Shown: positions 1 to 7,788, numbered from the stretch's first letter. The stretch is 14,516 bases of DNA from Pseudomonadota bacterium (GCA_023435265.1 JAEYRZ010000203.1:1-14516); one strand, 5' to 3'. Numbers and translations are program-made. Notes: generated from the letters alone by a model not told the origin.

Positions 1-3000
1 TGTTCATGTGCACCCAGGTGTTCTGGTCGCGGATGTTGGCCATTTCGAACAGGTACTTGTTCAGGCCGGCCTCGCGGATGGTCTCCTGGAACAGCGGTTC
101 GTGCGTGCGCGGCGAGCACGAGGCCACCACCACGCGGTTGATGCCCTTTTCCTGGATCACCGTCTTCATCTTGTCCTGGGTGTCCTGGGAACAGGTGAAG
201 AGGTTGTCCTCCACGTGCACCACATGCGGCAGCGTCTTGGCGTATTCGCGCACCGCCGGCACGTCGGCCACGCCGCCGATGTTGATGCCGCAGTTGCAGA
301 CGAAGACGCCCACGCGCGGCGCCTCGGCGCTCACATCCAGCTCGGGGGGCAGCTGCTTGGTGCGGATCAGGGTGCCGCGCGCCGCCGAAAGGTTGCGCGC
401 CGCGGCGGCCGAGGCGGCCGAGGCCTCCATGACCGACTGGGGGATGTCCTTGGGTCCCTGGAAGACGCCGCACACGTAGATCCCGTCGCGGTTGGTGGCC
501 ACAGGCGCCAGGTCGCTGGTCTTGGCGAACTTGTGCGCATTGAGTTCCACGCCGAGCGTGTCGGCCAGCCGGACGGCCGCGGCATTGGGCGACAGTCCGA
601 CGCTGAGCACCACCATGTCGAAATCTTCGTAGACGATATCCCCGTCCTCGTTCACGTAGCGCAGGCGCAGGTCGTCGCCCGGCATGGGATCGATGGTGTG
701 CACGCGCGAACGGATGAAGCGCACGCCTTTTTCCTTCTCGGCACGCTGGTAGTAGCGGTCGAAGTCCTTGCCGTAGGTGCGCATATCCATATAGAAGACC
801 GCCGTGTCGAGGCCGTTGGGGCTGTGCTCCTTGGCGATGACGGTCTGCTTGGCGGCGTACATGCAGCACACGGCCGAGCAGTAGCTGTGGTCGCACTTGT
901 TGATGTCGCGCGAGCCGATGCACTGCAGCCAGGCCACCTTCTTGGGCTCCTTGTGGTCGGAGGGCCGCACCAGGTGGCCTTGGAAGGGCCCGGAAGCCGA
1001 CAGGATGCGCTCGAACTCCAGCGCCGTCACCACATTGGGATGCTTGGCGTAGGCATAATATTCGTGCTTGCTGGGGTTATAGGGCGAGAAGCCGGGGGCC
1101 AGGATGATCGATCCCACCTCCACCTCGATGCGCTTGGGCTGCATCTGGTGGTTGACCGCCTTCGCCAGACAGGCGTCCACGCACTGATAGCACTCGGAGC
1201 AGATGCCGCACTTGAGGCAGCGCTCGGCCTCGGCCTTGGCCTCGGCTTGGTCGTAGCCGAACGACACTTCCAGAAAATTGCACTCGCGCGCCGCCGGATC
1301 GAGACAGCGCACCTTGACGCGGTTCTTCTTCACCTCGTCGGCGGTCTCGGGTTTCACGTACTCCCATTTCTTCTCGCGGCCCTCTTTCAGGTCGAGGCCA
1401 TTGACGAACCGATGAATGCTCTCGGCCGCTTCTTTTCCGCAGGCCACCGCGTCGACCACCGATTTGGGTCCGTAGAAGGCGTCGCCGCCGGCGAAGACCC
1501 ACTCGATGGGCGTCTGGAGGGTCACCGGATCGGCCGCAAGGCCGCCCGGGCGGGAGATTGCGACGCCCTGCTCCTTGATGCCGTCAAGATTGGTGCTCTG
1601 GCCGATGGCGATGATCACCGTGTCGCCGAAGAAGGGCTGGCAGGCGTTGTCGTCGTATTGCGGATTGAAGCGCCGGTTTTCGTCGAATACCGCGGTGCAG
1701 GTCTTGAACTCGAGGCCGGACACCTTTTTATTCTTGTCGATGAAGAACGCCTTGGGGCCGAAGCTGTTGACGATCTTGATGTCGCCTTCGAGGGCCTCTT
1801 CGATTTCATGCTGCCAGGCCGGCATCTCTTCGCGTTTTTCGAGGCATACCAGGGTGACGTTTTTGGCGCCCTTGCGCTTGGCGGTCAGGGCCACGTCGAT
1901 GGCCACGTTGCCGCCGCCCACCACGATCACATCCTGGCCGATTTTGACCTCCTTGCCCATGGCCGCGTCTCGCAGGAAGTCGACGCCCTGCAGCACGCCC
2001 TCGGCGTCCTCGTTCTCCACACCCAGGCGCCGGCCGCCGTGCAAACCGATGGCCATGAAGCACGCCTTGTAGCCGTCGGCCTTGAGGCTCTCCAGCGTGA
2101 TGTCCCGGCCGAAGGCGACGCCGCACTTGATCTCGGCGCCCATCTTGCGGATGACATCGATCTCACTTGCCAGAATGTCGCGCGGCAAACGGTATTCGGG
2201 AATCCCGACGCGCATCATGCCGCCCGGCTCGGGCAGCTTCTCGAAGATGGTCACCCCGTAGCCCTGCAACAGAAGGCTGTAGGCTGCCGCGAGGCCGGCC
2301 GGACCCGAACCGATCACGGCGATCTTCTCGGCCCGCTTTTCGGCCTTGATCTCGGGAATGTAGGTCTCGCCGCTCTGTTTTTCCCAGTCGGCCAGGAAGC
2401 GGTGCAGCTCGCGGATGGCCAGCGGCTGGTCCACGTCGTTGCGCGTGCACTTGCCTTCGCAGGGATGGTGGCAGACGCGGCCGCACACGCCCGGGAAGGG
2501 GTGGTCCTGCTTGAACAGCTTGAGGGCTTCCTTGTAGCGCCCGTCGTTGATCAGGGCGATGTAGCCCTGGATGCTGACGTGCGCCGGGCAGGTGGCCTTG
2601 CAGGGCGCGGTGCCGCGCTTGTCGATGGCGTAGGCGCTGGGCATGCCCTGGGGGTAGAGCTTGAAAGCCGCCTTGCGGTCGCGCAGGCCCTCGTCGAAGG
2701 TATTGGCCACGCTGATCGGGCAGGCCTTGGCGCACTCGCCGCAGGCCGTGCATTTGTCCAGCTCGATGTAGCGCGGCCGCTGCAGCAGCGTGACTTTGAA
2801 GTTGCCGGCCTCGCCTTCGACCTTCTCCACTTCCGTGGTGGTGTAGAGGTCGATGTTGAGATGCCGCCCGGCTTCGACCAGCTTGGGCGAAATCACGCAC
2901 ATGGAGCAATCGTTGGTCGGAAAGGTCTTGTCCAGCTGAGCCATGACGCCGCCGATGGCCGATTTGTCCTCCACCATCTTGACCAGGTAGCCGGAGTCCG

Positions 3001-3100
3001 CAAGGTCCAGGGAGGCCTGAATGCCGGCGATGCCGCCGCCCACCACCAGGACGGATCCCACGACGTCTTTTTTGACGCCGTGTTTATTTTCTGCTTCCAT
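1..3100 (-). CDS. hdrA: HdrA/HdrL-like FAD and iron-sulfur oxidoreductase with inserted GltD-like domain (partial, C-terminus off window)
   Basis: The visible 1033 codons start at ATG 3100, six bases after a GAGGG ribosome-binding site, and run off the left edge. Residues 1-130 are an HdrA-type start: FAD-binding GGGIAG at 21-26, the HdrA cysteine block NDCSMC at 63-68, and a 4Fe-4S motif CTACGECAKACP at 117-128. Residues about 165-575 are a GltD-like insert: cysteines 167, 171, 206, 210, 214 and 218, FAD motif GSGPAG from 264, and NAD(P)H motif GGGNVA from 395. HdrA sequence then resumes, with cysteine block CLKCGICSECYQCVDAC at 628-644 and CSAVCCMY at 741-748. At about residue 935 a second HdrA-type N-terminus begins (CNCGINIGG), so the full protein is probably well over 1300 residues. 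Such HdrL-type proteins in sulfate reducers are thought to link NAD(P)H to flavin-based electron bifurcation in the cytoplasm. The physiological partner cannot be told from this window. Confidence 0.93.
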   Translation of the reverse strand, partial: MEAENKHGVKKDVVGSVLVVGGGIAGIQASLDLADSGYLVKMVEDKSAIGGVMAQLDKTFPTNDCSMCVISPKLVEAGRHLNIDLYTTTEVEKVEGEAGNFKVTLLQRPRYIELDKCTACGECAKACPISVANTFDEGLRDRKAAFKLYPQGMPSAYAIDKRGTAPCKATCPAHVSIQGYIALINDGRYKEALKLFKQDHPFPGVCGRVCHHPCEGKCTRNDVDQPLAIRELHRFLADWEKQSGETYIPEIKAEKRAEKIAVIGSGPAGLAAAYSLLLQGYGVTIFEKLPEPGGMMRVGIPEYRLPRDILASEIDVIRKMGAEIKCGVAFGRDITLESLKADGYKACFMAIGLHGGRRLGVENEDAEGVLQGVDFLRDAAMGKEVKIGQDVIVVGGGNVAIDVALTAKRKGAKNVTLVCLEKREEMPAWQHEIEEALEGDIKIVNSFGPKAFFIDKNKKVSGLEFKTCTAVFDENRRFNPQYDDNACQPFFGDTVIIAIGQSTNLDGIKEQGVAISRPGGLAADPVTLQTPIEWVFAGGDAFYGPKSVVDAVACGKEAAESIHRFVNGLDLKEGREKKWEYVKPETADEVKKNRVKVRCLDPAARECNFLEVSFGYDQAEAKAEAERCLKCGICSECYQCVDACLAKAVNHQMQPKRIEVEVGSIILAPGFSPYNPSKHEYYAYAKHPNVVTALEFERILSASGPFQGHLVRPSDHKEPKKVAWLQCIGSRDINKCDHSYCSAVCCMYAAKQTVIAKEHSPNGLDTAVFYMDMRTYGKDFDRYYQRAEKEKGVRFIRSRVHTIDPMPGDDLRLRYVNEDGDIVYEDFDMVVLSVGLSPNAAAVRLADTLGVELNAHKFAKTSDLAPVATNRDGIYVCGVFQGPKDIPQSVMEASAASAAAARNLSAARGTLIRTKQLPPELDVSAEAPRVGVFVCNCGINIGGVADVPAVREYAKTLPHVVHVEDNLFTCSQDTQDKMKTVIQEKGINRVVVASCSPRTHEPLFQETIREAGLNKYLFEMANIRDQNTWVHMN

Positions 3101-3323
3101 TGAAATCCCTCATTCGGTTGGATGTTTCGTCTTCGCATGCGGCGGCTCACGGCCGCAGAACGCCACGCAACTGCACGGACGACAGTGCCAAAATGGAACA
3201 CAAAGGTCAAGCGCTATTAAAGGGATTGAATCCGGTGCGTTACAAAAAAGGTGCCCGAAACGGCGTCTGGCATGACTCCGATCTGGACAAATATGCCAAA
3301 GTGGAATATCAGGGGCGTATGTT
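3101..3323. promoter_or_regulatory. Divergent promoter region between hdrA and the response regulator
   Basis: This 223-bp spacer must carry promoters for both divergent genes. For hdrA, a weak sigma-70-like pair is visible on the minus strand: TTGTAA (3245-3240) and TTTAAT (3221-3216), 18 bases apart. I found no -24/-12 sigma-54 element with the required GG-N10-GC spacing on either strand. The region also holds two copies of a 16-bp sequence and abuts a perfect palindrome, both listed separately. Exact promoter positions are uncertain. Confidence 0.35.
3186..3309 (+). repeat. Pair of 16-bp direct repeats TGCCAAARTGGAAYAY
   Basis: The two copies are at 3186-3201 and 3294-3309, identical at 13 of 16 positions and 108 bp apart. 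Each is also a loose inverted repeat (TGCCA, three-base spacer, TGGAA). Their place in a divergent intergenic region suggests binding sites for one regulator, but this is inference from two copies only. Confidence 0.4.
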
Positions 3324-3339
3324 GTGCCGATTCGGCACA
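3323..3339. promoter_or_regulatory. Perfect 17-bp palindrome over the proposed GTG start (candidate operator)
   Basis: TGTGCCGATTCGGCACA is two perfect 8-bp arms around one central T. It covers the GTG at 3324 that gives the longest form of the response regulator. There is no T-run after it, so it does not look like a terminator. It could be an operator, or a transcript hairpin that hides the start codon. I do not recognise the motif as the site of a named regulator. Confidence 0.5.
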
Positions 3340-4763
3340 CCTTCGATGAAAACCCGGAAAAGCGGCAACCCGCAAAACGCGAGCGCAACGTGGCCAATCG
3401 CATCCTGATCATCGACGACGACCGTGACTATATGGAACTGCTGGCCGGTAAGCTGCGCGCCATCGGTTATGACAACCTGCGGCTTACGGCCCATCCCCGG
3501 GAGGCGATGCGGGCCTGTGAAGAGGAGCCGGCCTTCGACCTGGCGCTGATCGACATGACCTTGCCCGAACTGGACGGGTTGGCCATGCTGGAGCATATCA
3601 AGAACCACAGCCCGGGCACCGAGTGCATCATGATCACCTCGATCGACGAAGCCCGTACGGCGGTGGAATGCCTTAAGAAGGGGGCCTACGATTACCTGGT
3701 CAAACCGGTGGCCAAGGATGTGCTGGCGCTGATCCTGCCCAAGGCCCTGGAGCGCAAACGGCTGCTCGACATCCTGGACCTGGAAAAACGCCAGATCCAT
3801 CCCGAACTGGTCAACCCGGCGCCGTTCGCGCCCTTGATCACCGCCTCGCCCGTCATGCTGCGCGTGCTCAAGGAGGCCGAACTGCACGCATCCAGCAACG
3901 TTCCACTCCTGATCACGGGCGAGAGCGGGACCGGCAAGGAGCTGCTGGCCTGGGCCATCCACAACGCCGGTCCGCGCGCCGATCATCCTTTTACGCTCAT
4001 CAATATGGCCTCGATCGCGCCCAACCGCTTCGAGGCGCAGCTGTTCGGCCAGAGCCGCGCGGCGCCCGGCGGGGCCGCGGCCGAATTCAGCGGGTTTCTC
4101 GAGCACACGCATCAAGGCACCCTCTTCCTCGACGAGATCGGGGACCTGCCGCTGCATCTGCAGGGCAAACTCCTGCGCGTCCTGCAGGAGGGCGAATTCT
4201 GCCGCGCGGAGGGCGGCGCGCGCGTCTGCGTCGATCTGCGCTTCATCGGCGCCACGCACGAAGACCTCGATTGCATGATGGCGCGGCGCGCATTTCGCAA
4301 GGACCTCTATTACCGCATCCGCGGCGGCTGGCTGAACCTGCCGCCGTTGCGCCGGCGCACCGAGGACATCCCGCTGCTGATCGATGCCTTTGTCGGGAAA
4401 TACGAAGAATATGCCGATCCCGGGCACCGGATCACGCCTCAGGCGCTCGAGGTGCTCATGGCCTACCCCTGGCCGGGCAATGTGCGCGAACTCAAGGCCG
4501 TGATCCAGTCGGCCGTCACCCTGGCCCAAGGCCGCCCCCTGGACGTGGCCCATTTTCCCGGCCATGTGGGTGGCTCCGCAAAGGGCGGCCTGCTTTCGGT
4601 TTTCCAGCCGCCTGCCCAGCTGCGCGATCTGGCCGCCATGGAAAAAGAGCACATCCTGCGCGTCTACGGCCACCATTCCGGCAATAAATCCCAGGCCGCC
4701 AAGACCCTGGGCATCGGGCTCAACACCTTGCGGCGCAAGCTGGCGGCATACGGGATCGAATGA
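3324..4763 (+). CDS. Response regulator of NtrC/AtoC architecture with degenerate GAFTGA loop
   Basis: This is a cytoplasmic transcription regulator of 479 residues. The receiver domain (about 25-140) has acidic D31-D33, phospho-acceptor D77, T105 and K127. The AAA+ domain (about 165-400) has Walker A GESGTGKE at 199-206 and Walker B LFLDE ending at D270-E271. A Fis-type helix-turn-helix fills the last 45 residues. The sigma-54 contact loop, normally GAFTGA, reads AAPGGA at 246-251, losing the key Phe and Thr. Known activators with changes here usually cannot open sigma-54 promoters, so this protein may act on sigma-70 promoters or as a repressor. GTG 3324 has AGGGG eight bases upstream but lies in a palindrome. 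GTG 3390 is the other candidate and would begin directly at the receiver domain (VANRILIIDDD), but its ribosome-binding site is weak. No sensor kinase is adjacent. The gene is divergent from hdrA. Confidence 0.92.
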   Translation: MPIRHTFDENPEKRQPAKRERNVANRILIIDDDRDYMELLAGKLRAIGYDNLRLTAHPREAMRACEEEPAFDLALIDMTLPELDGLAMLEHIKNHSPGTECIMITSIDEARTAVECLKKGAYDYLVKPVAKDVLALILPKALERKRLLDILDLEKRQIHPELVNPAPFAPLITASPVMLRVLKEAELHASSNVPLLITGESGTGKELLAWAIHNAGPRADHPFTLINMASIAPNRFEAQLFGQSRAAPGGAAAEFSGFLEHTHQGTLFLDEIGDLPLHLQGKLLRVLQEGEFCRAEGGARVCVDLRFIGATHEDLDCMMARRAFRKDLYYRIRGGWLNLPPLRRRTEDIPLLIDAFVGKYEEYADPGHRITPQALEVLMAYPWPGNVRELKAVIQSAVTLAQGRPLDVAHFPGHVGGSAKGGLLSVFQPPAQLRDLAAMEKEHILRVYGHHSGNKSQAAKTLGIGLNTLRRKLAAYGIE

Positions 4764-4830
4764 TTCGGCAGGGCAGGGGCGGCGCGGCGGAAGAGCGGTC
4801 CGGAACCTGCTCCACGGCTTTCCGAAAACG

Positions 4831-4848
4831 CCGCCCGACGCCGGGCGG
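4831..4848. terminator. GC-rich hairpin between the convergent regulator and ku genes
   Basis: A 7-bp stem CCGCCCG/CGGGCGG with loop ACGC lies in the 106-bp gap between two convergent genes. On the minus strand it is followed by a short TTTT, so it may be a weak terminator for the upstream ku gene. On the plus strand no T-run follows. Confidence 0.35.
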
Positions 4849-4869
4849 GCGCGCACTTCATGGGACCCA

Positions 4870-5652
4870 TCACCCGTCGGCGTTCCGCAGGCTCTCTTCC
4901 AGGGCGGCGAGCAGGTCGTCGGGCTCTTCCTCTTCCGGCGCGGCCGCGGCATCCGGCGATTCGACCGTCGCGCCGGCGCGGATCCTTTCGTCCAGCAGGC
5001 GCTTGATTCCCTCGCGGCGCGGGTCCGCGTACTTGGCCGGATCGAATTCGGCGCGCATCTCCTGCATGATCTGCTTGAGGCGCTCCTTGAACGGCGCGTC
5101 CACGGCGCGCTCTTCCGGCTGCAGCGCTTCGGCGTCCAGCACGTCCTGTGCATAGTGCAGCTTGATCAGGCCCAGGGCGTCCTGAAGCGGCTGCACGGCG
5201 ACCAGGTACTCCCGGTCGTGCATCACGAAGCGGGCCAGTCCGGCCCGGCCGCGCTGGCTCAGGATATCGGCCAGCAGGCGGTACGGTTTCTCGCCGCCCT
5301 TGCCCGGCACAAGATAGTAAGGTTGGCTGTAGTAGACCGGCGGCACTTCCGACAGGCGGACGAAATCCATGATCTCCACCGAACGGCTGCGCTCGGGCGC
5401 GACCGAGGCCAGCTCCTCGTCGGACATGGGAATATATTCTCCCGGGGCGATTTCGTACCCGCGCACGATCTCCTCGCGAGGAACGGCCCGATCTTCCTCC
5501 GGGCAGATCATGCGGCGCCGGAGCGGGGCGTAATCGGCGTCGTGCAGCAGGTTGAAGGCAATGCCTCCGCGCCGCACGGCGCTGACCAGCTGGATGGGAA
5601 TGGCCACCAGCCCGAAACTGATGGTGCCGGACCAGAGGCTTCTTGCGGGCAT
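4870..5652 (-). CDS. ku: Ku protein (first paralog)
   Basis: This 260-residue protein is a bacterial Ku, which forms a dimeric ring on double-strand DNA ends and recruits ligase for non-homologous end joining. The family pattern is clear from the start (SLWSGTISFGLVAIPIQL), through IAFNLLH, the GYEIAPGEYIPMSDEEL block, and the YYLVPGKGGEKPY stretch. The length is normal. The tail after about residue 225 is acidic (a run of Glu) and variable, as is usual in this family. The start at ATG 5652 has AAAGGA eight bases upstream; an ATG five bases earlier is in another frame. It lies on the same strand as the ligase and second ku gene but is separated from them by 245 bp containing repeats, so it may have its own promoter; a TATAAA hexamer (5741-5736) lies in that gap. 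Confidence 0.95.
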   Translation of the reverse strand: MPARSLWSGTISFGLVAIPIQLVSAVRRGGIAFNLLHDADYAPLRRRMICPEEDRAVPREEIVRGYEIAPGEYIPMSDEELASVAPERSRSVEIMDFVRLSEVPPVYYSQPYYLVPGKGGEKPYRLLADILSQRGRAGLARFVMHDREYLVAVQPLQDALGLIKLHYAQDVLDAEALQPEERAVDAPFKERLKQIMQEMRAEFDPAKYADPRREGIKRLLDERIRAGATVESPDAAAAPEEEEPDDLLAALEESLRNADG

Positions 5653-5691
5653 GTCATGAATCCTTTCGTTTCAATAAAGATGAAATCGTAT

Positions 5692-5810
5692 AAGGTGAAA
5701 GTGCAGCTGAAAGGTGAAAGAAATGATGGGATCTATTTATAAAAGTTAGACCGCATACCTTCCTTTCAGATTTCAGCTTTCACCTTCAGCGTCCAACTCA
5801 GCTTTCAGCT
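5692..5810. repeat. Degenerate heptamer repeats (GSTGAAA type) forming an inverted repeat
   Basis: Plus-strand units GGTGAAA and GCTGAAA occur at 5694-5720. Their complements, such as TTTCAGC and TTTCACC, occur at 5763-5810. The best arms are GCTGAAAGGTGAAAG (5706-5720) and CTTTCACCTTCAGC (5777-5790), which pair except for one bulged base, with a 56-base loop. The units follow a seven-base period with a variable first two bases. This lies in the gap upstream of the first ku gene. It could be an intergenic repeat family or a regulatory structure. Confidence 0.55.
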
Positions 5811-5897
5811 CACGGACCAGCAAAGGCCGACGGACTTTTTACGGTGCCGTCAAACTAAAACTGCCGCAATCGGAAGAGGGCCCTGCCATATGCTTCA

Positions 5898-6893
5898 TCA
5901 GTCCTGCGCAAGCGCGTGGTTCGGCCGCTGCACCTCCCCGGCCGCCTTGTCGTCGCGCAGTCCCTTGAAGGCTGCCTGTTGGATGAGTCCGGCCTGCGGC
6001 CAGCGGCGGTATTCGATTTCGGCCACCAGCCGGGGCTTCACGAAATTCACCGCCAGCCCGGGCGCCGGCCCGGCAAACGGGTTTTCGCCGCTCGCCAGCG
6101 CGCGCAGGCGGGCGGAAAGGAGCGCATGCACGTCATCGCCGAACCCCGAGCCCACGCTGCCGGCATACATCAATCCGCGGCCGTTATAATAGCCGAGCAG
6201 CAGCGAACCCACCCGGCCGGCGCCTGCCTGCGGCCGCCATCCGCCCACCACCAGCGCGTGCCGCTGAACCAGCGTGACGGTGCGCCAGGCCCCCGAACGC
6301 CGTCCCGGTTCGTAGCGGCTGTCGCTACGCTTGGCCACGATCCCTTCGAGGCCGTGCCGCAATGCCGATTCGAGCACCGCCTGGCCGCGGTCCGCGTAGC
6401 TGGGCGGTATCCGGCAGTACGGGTGGTCGATCTGCAGCCGTCCCAGGATGTTGCGCCGCTGGGCATATGGCGTGTCCATCAGAACCCAGCCCTCCAGAAA
6501 GAGAATGTCGAACGGGTAGTACCGCACGGGCTGGATGCGCGCCCACTGCGCGGCCTGCTCGGCACCGGCGTGCATGCGATGCTGCAGCAGGCCGAAACTG
6601 GGCCGGCCGGCCCGGTCCAGGGCCACGACCTCGCCGTCCAGCACGAACGGCTGCCCCAGGCGCAGGCCCAGGTCGTGCAGCTCCGGGTAGCGTCGCGTTA
6701 CATCACGGCGCGTCCGGCCGGCGAGCGTCAGTCTTTGACCGTCCCAATAGGCCAGGATGCGCACCCCGTCCCACTTGTGTTCGAAATGCCATCCCGACGC
6801 GGACGGCAGCGCCGCCGTCCGGCTCCCCATGGGCGCAAGACCGCGGGGCATGTCGCCCTGCCGGCATCCGGAACATCGCGCCACGCCGCTCAT
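5898..6893 (-). CDS. ATP-dependent DNA ligase, LigD ligase-domain/LigC type
   Basis: This 331-residue protein seals nicks in non-homologous end joining. It contains only the ligase module: nucleotidyltransferase domain (about 25-210) and OB domain (about 215-315); the polymerase and phosphoesterase domains of full LigD are absent. Motif I is HKWDGVR, with catalytic Lys40 as AMP acceptor. Motif IV is EGIVAKR, ending near Lys188. The late OB-domain block FKGLRDDK matches the family. Motif V, normally W-x-K-x-K, reads WRTVT at 203-207, so both lysines are missing, which could reduce activity. The start codon overlaps the stop of the upstream ku gene (ATGA, 6890-6893), indicating translational coupling. 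The N-terminal 20 residues contain two cysteines (7 and 10) and are not typical of the family. Confidence 0.93.
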   Translation of the reverse strand: MSGVARCSGCRQGDMPRGLAPMGSRTAALPSASGWHFEHKWDGVRILAYWDGQRLTLAGRTRRDVTRRYPELHDLGLRLGQPFVLDGEVVALDRAGRPSFGLLQHRMHAGAEQAAQWARIQPVRYYPFDILFLEGWVLMDTPYAQRRNILGRLQIDHPYCRIPPSYADRGQAVLESALRHGLEGIVAKRSDSRYEPGRRSGAWRTVTLVQRHALVVGGWRPQAGAGRVGSLLLGYYNGRGLMYAGSVGSGFGDDVHALLSARLRALASGENPFAGPAPGLAVNFVKPRLVAEIEYRRWPQAGLIQQAAFKGLRDDKAAGEVQRPNHALAQD

Positions 6894-7666
6894 CGGCCGC
6901 GCGCCTGTTTGAGGCTGGCTTCCAGCGCCTGCACCAGGGCATCGCCGGGAGTCGCCCGGCGGGGCCGGAAGGGCACGATCTTGATCTCGCGGCCGGCGGC
7001 CTTCTGCTCGATCACTTCGCGCAGTTTGGCCTGGTATTCGTTGCGGAACTGCTCGGGCTTGAAGGGGGCGCTCAGATTTTCGATCAACTCGATGCCGATT
7101 TTCATCTCGCGCTCGCTGACCCGCACCTCAGGCAGTTCCAGGGTTGCGCGCTCCACAACTTCGTCGGCAAAACGCAGCGTCAGCAGCTCGATCCCGAAAC
7201 GGCCGGACCTCAGCGCCCCCAGGTAAGGGCGGCGGCGCATGCGCCACTGGCACACCCCGACCAGTCCGGTTTCATCCAGGGCCGCGCAGAGCGTGCTGAA
7301 CGGCTTGCGGCCGCCGTCCGGTTCGAGGTAGTAAAGCCGCCGGTAGTAGCGGGGGTCGATTTCGGCGCCGCCCACGAATTCGAGGACCTCGATCGTGCGG
7401 TCGGCCTCGGGCTCGAGCCCGGCCGCTTCTTGGTCCGAGAGGAGCACATACCGGCCGGGCGCCACGGCATAGCCTTTGATTTGATGCTCCCGGGGCACCG
7501 GCATGTCGTCATGCGAACAGACCATCTGTTGACGCAGACGAACCCTGTCCCCGGCGTGCAGCAGATTGAAAGCGATGCGCTGCTCGCGCACCGAACTGTG
7601 CAGCTTCACCGGAATGTTCACTTCGCCGAAACGGATGGCGCCCTTCCAGATGGTTCGCCCGGCCAT
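6890..7666 (-). CDS. ku: Ku protein (second paralog), coupled to ligase
   Basis: This is a second bacterial Ku of 258 residues. Diagnostic stretches are TIWKGAIRFGEVNIPVKL, IAFNLLH, GYAVAPGRYVLLSDQE and YYLEPDGGRKPF. It differs clearly from the other Ku: the tail is basic (ending KQARGR) rather than acidic, and the central region reads RRRPYLGALRSGRFG. I chose ATG 7666 because GGGGAGGG lies five bases before it; an in-frame ATG at 7681 would add five residues without such a site. It is first in a minus-strand operon with the ligase, which starts inside its stop codon. Two Ku genes in one genome are known, for example in Sinorhizobium, where they can form heterodimers; that is possible here but unproven. 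Confidence 0.94.
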   Translation of the reverse strand: MAGRTIWKGAIRFGEVNIPVKLHSSVREQRIAFNLLHAGDRVRLRQQMVCSHDDMPVPREHQIKGYAVAPGRYVLLSDQEAAGLEPEADRTIEVLEFVGGAEIDPRYYRRLYYLEPDGGRKPFSTLCAALDETGLVGVCQWRMRRRPYLGALRSGRFGIELLTLRFADEVVERATLELPEVRVSEREMKIGIELIENLSAPFKPEQFRNEYQAKLREVIEQKAAGREIKIVPFRPRRATPGDALVQALEASLKQARGR

Positions 7667-7788
7667 AAGCCCTCCCCACAAATCCGGATCAAAACTTCAG
7701 GCCTGCAGAAGGTTTTGTAAATAGAGCGGTTCAAGTATTTGCGGGAGCGGGGTTTTTGCGATTGCCCATGCCGGCCGAATCATACAAA

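Noticed and set aside
8..3103. A 1031-codon open frame on the plus strand
   Set aside because: It is antisense to the HdrA-like gene; the encoded protein is rich in His, Ala and Asp without any domain, while the minus strand shows clear cofactor motifs. It is a by-product of GC-rich codon use.
3155..3192. Possible sigma-54 promoter for hdrA (minus strand TGGCAC followed by GTGCA)
   Set aside because: The GG and GC are three bases too far apart, which RpoN does not tolerate.
3193..3408. Possible small hydrophilic protein beginning MEHKGQALLKG in the divergent spacer
   Set aside because: No ribosome-binding site, overlap with the regulator start, and no recognised family. The two 16-bp repeats lie in this frame (36 codons apart), but regulatory sites explain them equally well.
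3309..5153. A 614-codon minus-strand open frame
   Set aside because: It runs antisense to the response regulator and into the ku gene in another frame; no recognisable domain.
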